DNA from: Clostridia bacterium | GTDB taxonomy: Bacteria; Bacillota; Clostridia; Oscillospirales; CAG-272 | Direction: 5' to 3' | DNA: 10,220 bases | Assembly (NCBI GenBank): GCA_017395885.1 | Contig: JAFQNM010000131.1 | Location: 1 to 10,220, forward strand | Shown: positions 7,302 to 10,220 of the stretch, piece after piece | Layout: every line of letters starts with the position of its first letter | Position numbering within the stretch: position 1 is the first letter of the stretch | Made by a program: the position numbers and the translations under genes | The notes under the pieces: generated by a model | The model's database searches: none | What the model saw: the letters and a program-made list of their open reading frames with translations, nothing else | Told to the model about the DNA's origin: nothing

Positions 7302-7330
7302 ATTATAGCACAAAAGCTTCTGCTTTTCAA
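7302..7330 (-). promoter_or_regulatory. Sigma-A-type promoter for the ClC gene
   Basis: On the minus strand, -35 TTGAAA (7330-7325) and a perfect -10 TATAAT (7307-7302) are separated by 17 nt. The predicted start near 7295 gives a leader of about 40 nt ahead of the ATG at 7256, with the Shine-Dalgarno GGGGAAG at 7268-7262. The leader is too short and lacks the conserved segments for a fluoride riboswitch. Confidence 0.78.
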
Positions 7331-7447
7331 CATTATTCCCATTATTTAATAATATAACTTCTTTATAATGCACAGATCCCGTTGCTTCTGTCTCTTTTAT
7401 CTTTTCTTCCGAAAAGACGGTTCTGAGAACAGATTAAAACAAAAAGC

Positions 7448-7484
7448 AAAAAGAAATCCGAAGCTCGCCGACGAGGCGAATTTC
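7448..7484 (-). terminator. Second candidate terminator downstream of the surface-protein gene
   Basis: On the minus strand GAAATTCG (7484-7477) pairs with CGGATTTC (7460-7453), with one G-U pair. Inside, CTCG (7475-7472) pairs with CGAG (7467-7464) around a TCGG loop. TTTTTGCTTTTT follows. The T-run occurs only on the minus strand, which fits a backup terminator for the gene ending at 7698. Confidence 0.5.
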
Positions 7485-7509
7485 TCCCACCTGCATTGGT
7501 GGATTCAGC

Positions 7510-7543
7510 AAAAAAGGCCTTGTCTTTCGACAAGGTCTTTTTT
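7510..7543 (-). terminator. Intrinsic terminator downstream of the surface-protein gene
   Basis: On the minus strand AAAAAAGACCTTGTC (7543-7529) pairs with GACAAGGCCTTTTTT (7524-7510) through 15 positions, one of them an A/C mismatch there (a G-U pair on the plus strand). The loop is GAAA, a GNRA tetraloop, and the stem ends in six Ts. It lies about 155 nt past the stop codon at 7698. The near-symmetric A and T runs would let it work in both directions. Confidence 0.75.
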
Positions 7544-7549
7544 GAAAGC

Positions 7550-7677
7550 AATGATCTGCTTTGATACGGGATGCACACCCTTCGACTTTTCGTTAAAAGG
7601 CATACGAATAATTAAAAAGTGTGCCGTTTCAAATTGTGAGATTTGTTTTTGCAATCTGAGAAACAGAGCAGATCATT
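7550..7677. repeat. 11-bp inverted repeat pair
   Basis: AATGATCTGCT (7550-7560) is repeated as its exact reverse complement AGCAGATCATT (7667-7677), with 106 nt between. No target-site duplication is evident at the flanks and no coding sequence lies inside. It could be a long-range stem in the 3' untranslated region of the surface-protein mRNA, or chance. Confidence 0.35.
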
Positions 7678-7697
7678 TATTGTGAAAACGATTAGTT

Positions 7698-10220
7698 TTA
7701 CTTTGTAAAGTATCTCTTCTTGCTATAAAAGATAGTTGTCACAAAGCCGAAGCCGCTGACAAACAGCAGGGTAATCCATACCCACAGCATATTGTTTTCG
7801 CCGGTCTGAGGATTGCCGGGAACGTCAGGAGGTGTGGGTACGCCTACATTGTAAGTGCAAACATCACACTTGCCGTCCGTGTTTTCGTCCTTGTGAGGCG
7901 CAGAGTTGACATTGTCACCGCAAGCACATTCGTTCCAATGGGTATTCTTGTCAGACTTCCAATCTGTGCCGTAAGCATGGGTATGGCCGAGAGCAGGTGT
8001 AATTACATATCCGCATACAGAGCACTTAACCCCATAGACTTCGGTAGCTTCTGCACGGTCAGGAGTATGTTCTGCCTCGCTGGATTCGATTACAGCATCA
8101 CAACCTGCAACGGTACAGATGTGTCGGTGACCGGTTGCATCCTTCTCCCATACAGCTCCTTCGGTATGACCGAGAGCCAAACCGAAAGTGAAGGCCTCGG
8201 AGCCCTTTTCACCGCAGCGGCAGGACTTGTGATACTTAGCAGGTTCAGTGCAGGTAGCACCGCTTATCTTGTACTGATCCTCAGCTACTTCCTTATCGAA
8301 TACGTGAGTATGTACAAGCTGAGCTTCGATTTCAAACCGGCAGACAGTACAAGTGATTGCGTATTCCTCAGTTGCACCTCCCTGATGATCGGGAGTATGT
8401 GCTTCGAAAGCACCCTGCTCGGTACAGCCGGCTGTGTTACACTTATGCCAGTGACCGGTGGCATCATTTTCCCATGCAGAAGTGTTCCAATCGTGAGCTG
8501 CAACAGTACCGTAGGATACGCCGCAAACATCACATACTGCAGCCTTCTGACAGGTAGCCTTGTTTTCAGCTTTGTCGGAGGAGTGAGTCGCCTTTGAGCC
8601 GTCGATCACGATGCCGCAACCCTCAACGGTACATTCCTTCCAGTGACAGGTCTCATCGTTAGACCAAACGTTAGCAGGAGCATGAGCATCGGGCTGAATC
8701 GGCTGCGCAGGAGTCAATGTTGTGTCACAGCCATTACAGATGGTGTTGCCGGTGGAGCCGGCAGTCTGAGTCTTGTGGTCAGGCTCCGAATCACCCTCTA
8801 TGCGGGTTCCGCCAACGTGAGTGCCGGGAACCTTATCGCCGTTGAAGGTATGGCCGTCGTTGTTTTCTACCTGACCGCAAGCGGAGCAGGAATAGTAGTA
8901 AACAGCACAGTCACGGCAGTTGCCGGCAGTGACCAGTGCTTCTGCACTCTTCGTCTGTGCAGTATAGCTGTGAGAAACGGTTACAGCGCAGGTGGCAGTC
9001 TTACCGCCATCTTCTGTAGTTGCAGTAATGGTAGCCGTACCTGCTGCAACGGCGGTAACCTTACCGTTCGCATCCACGGTGGCAACAGCGGGATCAGAGG
9101 AAGCCCATATTACCGTCTTGTTGGCGGCATTGTCGGGTGCTACGGTAGCCGTCAGCGTGAGGCTGTCGCCCTCAGTGAGGGTAAGTGTAGCGGGATCAAC
9201 CGTCACAGAGTCAACGGTAACAACAGGAGCAGGGATAGGCTCAATTTTGAGGTATGTGTGGTCTGCATTATAGGTATACTGAGTTTCGGTGCTCTCGGTC
9301 ATGGCACCGTTCTCAACAGTCGTCCACCGGTACCAATCAGCAGGGTCGCCGAACGTGGGCTCTTTATTCAGAGCATTTGTGCCCTTTGCGGTCACCGTGC
9401 TATCAGTAATAGCAACAAAACCGTTACTATAGCCTGAGCCGATAATACCGTAACTGTGGCGAGGGCTTACGGCGGTAGCAGTGACCGTGCTGCCGGAGAT
9501 AGTGACATTGCTGCCATAGATGCCATAGACGGTTACACCTTCACGTGTGGTGGAGGCATCGGCGGTCACCGTGCTGGAAGAGATAGTGATGCTGCTGGCA
9601 CAGATACCGTATGTTTCACCCTCAGCAGTCACCGTGCCGGAGGAAATGGTGATGTCGCCGCCGGAGCCGGCGTTATTAAAAGCTACGATACCACGATTAT
9701 TATCGCCGGTGCCTGCGGCATTCACGGTGACATTGGAGATGGCAATATCTCCGCCGTGTGCTTGGATGCAGTAGCCGGAGCTCGTGGCGTTCAATGTGCC
9801 GGTACCTTCGAAAGTCAAAGAACCTATGGCGACAACAGCATTAGCACCGGAGGCACTTGCAGTTACGGTATTTTCGCCTTGCAGTATGATATTCAAATCA
9901 TCGTTAGCGTAGATACCTTCCTTCTTTTCCGCAGCATTATCACCCGTAATGGTTGCACCGTTCAGCGTGAGGATATTGGTGGTGGGGTCATACTTCACCT
10001 TGCCGTCGCCAAGAACATCGGCGGCGTTAGCATCGGTCACCGGCACGCCGGCAACATAGAGAAAAGGCATCCACTGAGCATAAAGAGTCATTTCTCCCGG
10101 TTCTTCAAACCACACCAAATCCTTATCCATATAAGAATGTCCCGATCCGTCAGACTTCGTGTTCCAACCGGCAAAAGCGCAGTATTCATAGGTAAACGCA
10201 TTAGGCGTCAGCTCTTCAAA
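7698..10220 (-). CDS. Large wall-anchored surface protein, 5' end cut by the window edge
   Basis: The visible 840 residues are the C-terminal part of a secreted, cell-wall-attached protein, probably an adhesin or carbohydrate-binding protein. The frame is open to the right edge. Residues 1-50 match an InlB/Listeria-Bacteroides repeat (FAGWNTKSDGSGHSY then TLYAQW), so the ATG at 10130 is internal and the real start and signal peptide lie outside. Order: InlB-type repeat (1-50); beta-helix-like region with IxISxSTVTA repeats (52-328); BIG2 Ig-like domain (333-417; SVTVDPATLTLTEGDSLTLT, WASSDPAVATVD); Cys/His-rich repeats (418-790); Pro-rich spacer; sorting signal NPQTG (803-807); hydrophobic helix (811-831); basic tail KKRYFTK. 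NPQTG fits the (S/N)PxTG pattern known for Clostridioides difficile sortase B. No sortase gene is in the window. Terminators lie downstream. Ligand and role are unknown. Confidence 0.9.
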   Translation of the reverse strand, partial: FEELTPNAFTYEYCAFAGWNTKSDGSGHSYMDKDLVWFEEPGEMTLYAQWMPFLYVAGVPVTDANAADVLGDGKVKYDPTTNILTLNGATITGDNAAEKKEGIYANDDLNIILQGENTVTASASGANAVVAIGSLTFEGTGTLNATSSGYCIQAHGGDIAISNVTVNAAGTGDNNRGIVAFNNAGSGGDITISSGTVTAEGETYGICASSITISSSTVTADASTTREGVTVYGIYGSNVTISGSTVTATAVSPRHSYGIIGSGYSNGFVAITDSTVTAKGTNALNKEPTFGDPADWYRWTTVENGAMTESTETQYTYNADHTYLKIEPIPAPVVTVDSVTVDPATLTLTEGDSLTLTATVAPDNAANKTVIWASSDPAVATVDANGKVTAVAAGTATITATTEDGGKTATCAVTVSHSYTAQTKSAEALVTAGNCRDCAVYYYSCSACGQVENNDGHTFNGDKVPGTHVGGTRIEGDSEPDHKTQTAGSTGNTICNGCDTTLTPAQPIQPDAHAPANVWSNDETCHWKECTVEGCGIVIDGSKATHSSDKAENKATCQKAAVCDVCGVSYGTVAAHDWNTSAWENDATGHWHKCNTAGCTEQGAFEAHTPDHQGGATEEYAITCTVCRFEIEAQLVHTHVFDKEVAEDQYKISGATCTEPAKYHKSCRCGEKGSEAFTFGLALGHTEGAVWEKDATGHRHICTVAGCDAVIESSEAEHTPDRAEATEVYGVKCSVCGYVITPALGHTHAYGTDWKSDKNTHWNECACGDNVNSAPHKDENTDGKCDVCTYNVGVPTPPDVPGNPQTGENNMLWVWITLLFVSGFGFVTTIFYSKKRYFTK
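7701..7814 (-). other. C-terminal sortase sorting signal (NPQTG, helix, basic tail)
   Basis: Codes for NPQTG, a short GENN linker, a hydrophobic span of about 21 residues (MLWVWITLLFVSGFGFVTTI) and a basic tail KKRYFTK. This is the classic three-part wall-sorting signal. The first motif residue is Asn rather than the Leu of LPXTG, so a non-housekeeping sortase class is likely. Confidence 0.88.
7851..8969 (-). repeat. Cys/His-rich repeat modules in the surface protein
   Basis: Two repeat types alternate. Type A has four copies (8511-8666, 8337-8474, 8001-8150, 7851-7961). Its pattern is W-x2-D-x4-HW-x2-C-x3-GC, then a His, then C-x2-C-(G) 12 to 20 residues later, for example WENDATGHWHKCNTAGC and WEKDATGHRHICTVAGC. 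Type B has two copies (visible residues 431-468 and 655-684) with the pattern C-x(6-8)-Y-x2-SC-x-CG followed by a Phe and a His. The regular CxxC and His pairs suggest metal-stabilised mini-domains outside the cell. Metal binding is inferred, not shown. Confidence 0.75.
9387..9746 (-). repeat. Beta-helix-like repeats IxISxSTVTA
   Basis: Five copies of a ten-residue motif occur at intervals of 21 to 31 residues: IAISNVTVNA, ITISSGTVTA, ITISSSTVTA, VTISGSTVTA and VAITDSTVTA. Most are followed by a YGI or GI turn. The alternating hydrophobic pattern and the rung-like spacing fit a right-handed beta-helix of the kind found in carbohydrate-binding surface proteins. The DNA of the central copies is also very similar, for example GTCACCGTGCTG/GTCACCGTGCCG on the plus strand near 9566 and 9628, which suggests fairly recent internal duplication. 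Confidence 0.65.

Larger units (their letters stand above)
7400..7543 (-). other. Run of five hairpins, candidate structured RNA or repeat element
   Basis: In minus-strand order: HP1 (7543-7510, 15-bp stem, GAAA loop), HP2 CCACC/GGTGG (7502-7487, 6-nt loop), HP3 (7484-7453, two stacked stems with a small internal loop), HP4 GTTC/GAAC (7430-7420), HP5 TCTTTTC/GAAAAGA (7417-7400, GGAA loop). The loops of HP1 and HP5 are stable GNRA tetraloops only on the minus strand; on the plus strand they read TTTC and TTCC. This favours a minus-strand RNA. The region is downstream of the surface-protein gene and upstream of the ClC promoter. It could be that gene's 3' untranslated region, a separate small RNA or a dispersed hairpin repeat. 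I do not recognise it as a known RNA class. Confidence 0.4.
7374..7697. other. Intergenic region without a convincing gene
   Basis: This 324-nt stretch between the surface-protein gene and the ClC gene has overlapping short reading frames on both strands. Their translations look like non-coding DNA: no domain, no ribosome binding site, and hairpins run through them. The left half (7400-7543) is densely structured and is described in its own entries. The right half (7550-7677) is bounded by an 11-bp inverted repeat but otherwise shows nothing I can name. Confidence 0.6.

Noticed and set aside
7364..7369. Plus-strand TATAAT that could drive a small RNA ending at the 7510-7543 hairpin
   Set aside because: The surroundings are AT-rich and there is no acceptable -35 at 16-18 nt. 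The loop sequences favour the opposite strand.
7363..7685. Small overlapping reading frames on both strands in the 7374-7697 gap
   Set aside because: They run through hairpins and terminators, lack ribosome binding sites and show no domain. Non-coding structured DNA explains the region better.
7893..9437. Long open frames on the plus strand (7893-8597 and 8643-9437) opposite the surface-protein gene
   Set aside because: They mirror a repetitive Cys/Thr/Val-rich coding sequence on the other strand. Their translations show no domain, and the minus frame has coherent domains from end to end.
9387..9746. CRISPR-like spacing of repeated DNA
   Set aside because: The repeats are diverged, in frame and unevenly spaced, and they encode beta-helix rungs. 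No conserved direct repeat with unique spacers and no cas gene is present.
10128..10130. ATG at 10130 as the start of the surface protein
   Set aside because: It lies inside an InlB-type repeat whose first half is encoded upstream in the same open frame, with no ribosome binding site before it.
1..10220. Defence system, prophage or mobile element
   Set aside because: No transposase, integrase, nuclease, toxin-antitoxin or phage structural signature was seen in any frame. The gene content is housekeeping, transport and surface functions.

Overview
The window looks like chromosomal DNA from a low-to-mid GC, Gram-positive anaerobe of the Clostridia, probably a gut Oscillospiraceae/Ruminococcaceae-type organism. 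This is inferred from four things: the YqeG/M24 peptidase pair, the MarR plus very long MacB/FtsX-like ABC protein pair, a wall-anchored protein with an NPQTG sorting signal, and InlB-type and Cys/His repeats of the kind common in gut Clostridia surface proteins. No species can be named from the sequence alone.

Layout from left to right. 1-131 has no gene but holds two GC-rich hairpins ending in a T-run. 157-1753 (minus) is a tight two-gene operon: a YqeG-family HAD phosphatase followed after 1 nt by an M24 (Xaa-Pro peptidase-like) metallopeptidase, with a good promoter upstream and a hairpin terminator at the end. 1754-1978 is a divergent promoter region. 1979-5971 (plus) holds a small two-helix membrane protein with a C-terminal zinc ribbon, then a MarR-family regulator that overlaps by 8 nt a 1006-residue ABC ATPase/permease fusion. 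A near-perfect bidirectional terminator (5974-6008) separates this from a convergent ClC-family anion channel/transporter gene (minus, start placed at 7256, own promoter at 7302-7330). 7374-7697 has no convincing gene but holds a run of hairpins that look like minus-strand RNA structures and terminators. 7698 to the right edge (minus) is the 3' 2.5 kb of a large surface protein. It reads, N to C, as an InlB-type repeat, a beta-helix-like repeat region, a BIG2 domain, Cys/His-rich repeat modules and an NPQTG sorting signal with membrane anchor. Its frame stays open to position 10220, so the real start lies outside the window.

How the genes relate. The YqeG/peptidase pair is translationally coupled housekeeping. 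The MarR/ABC pair looks like a self-contained regulated export or membrane-stress module: the overlap implies co-translation, and MarR proteins next to transporters usually repress their own operon. The ClC gene and the surface-protein gene are separate transcription units. I see no CRISPR array, transposase, phage gene, tRNA, rRNA or recognisable defence system. The least explained parts are the structured intergenic DNA at 7400-7543, a possibly related hairpin element at the left edge, and the Cys/His repeat modules of the surface protein.
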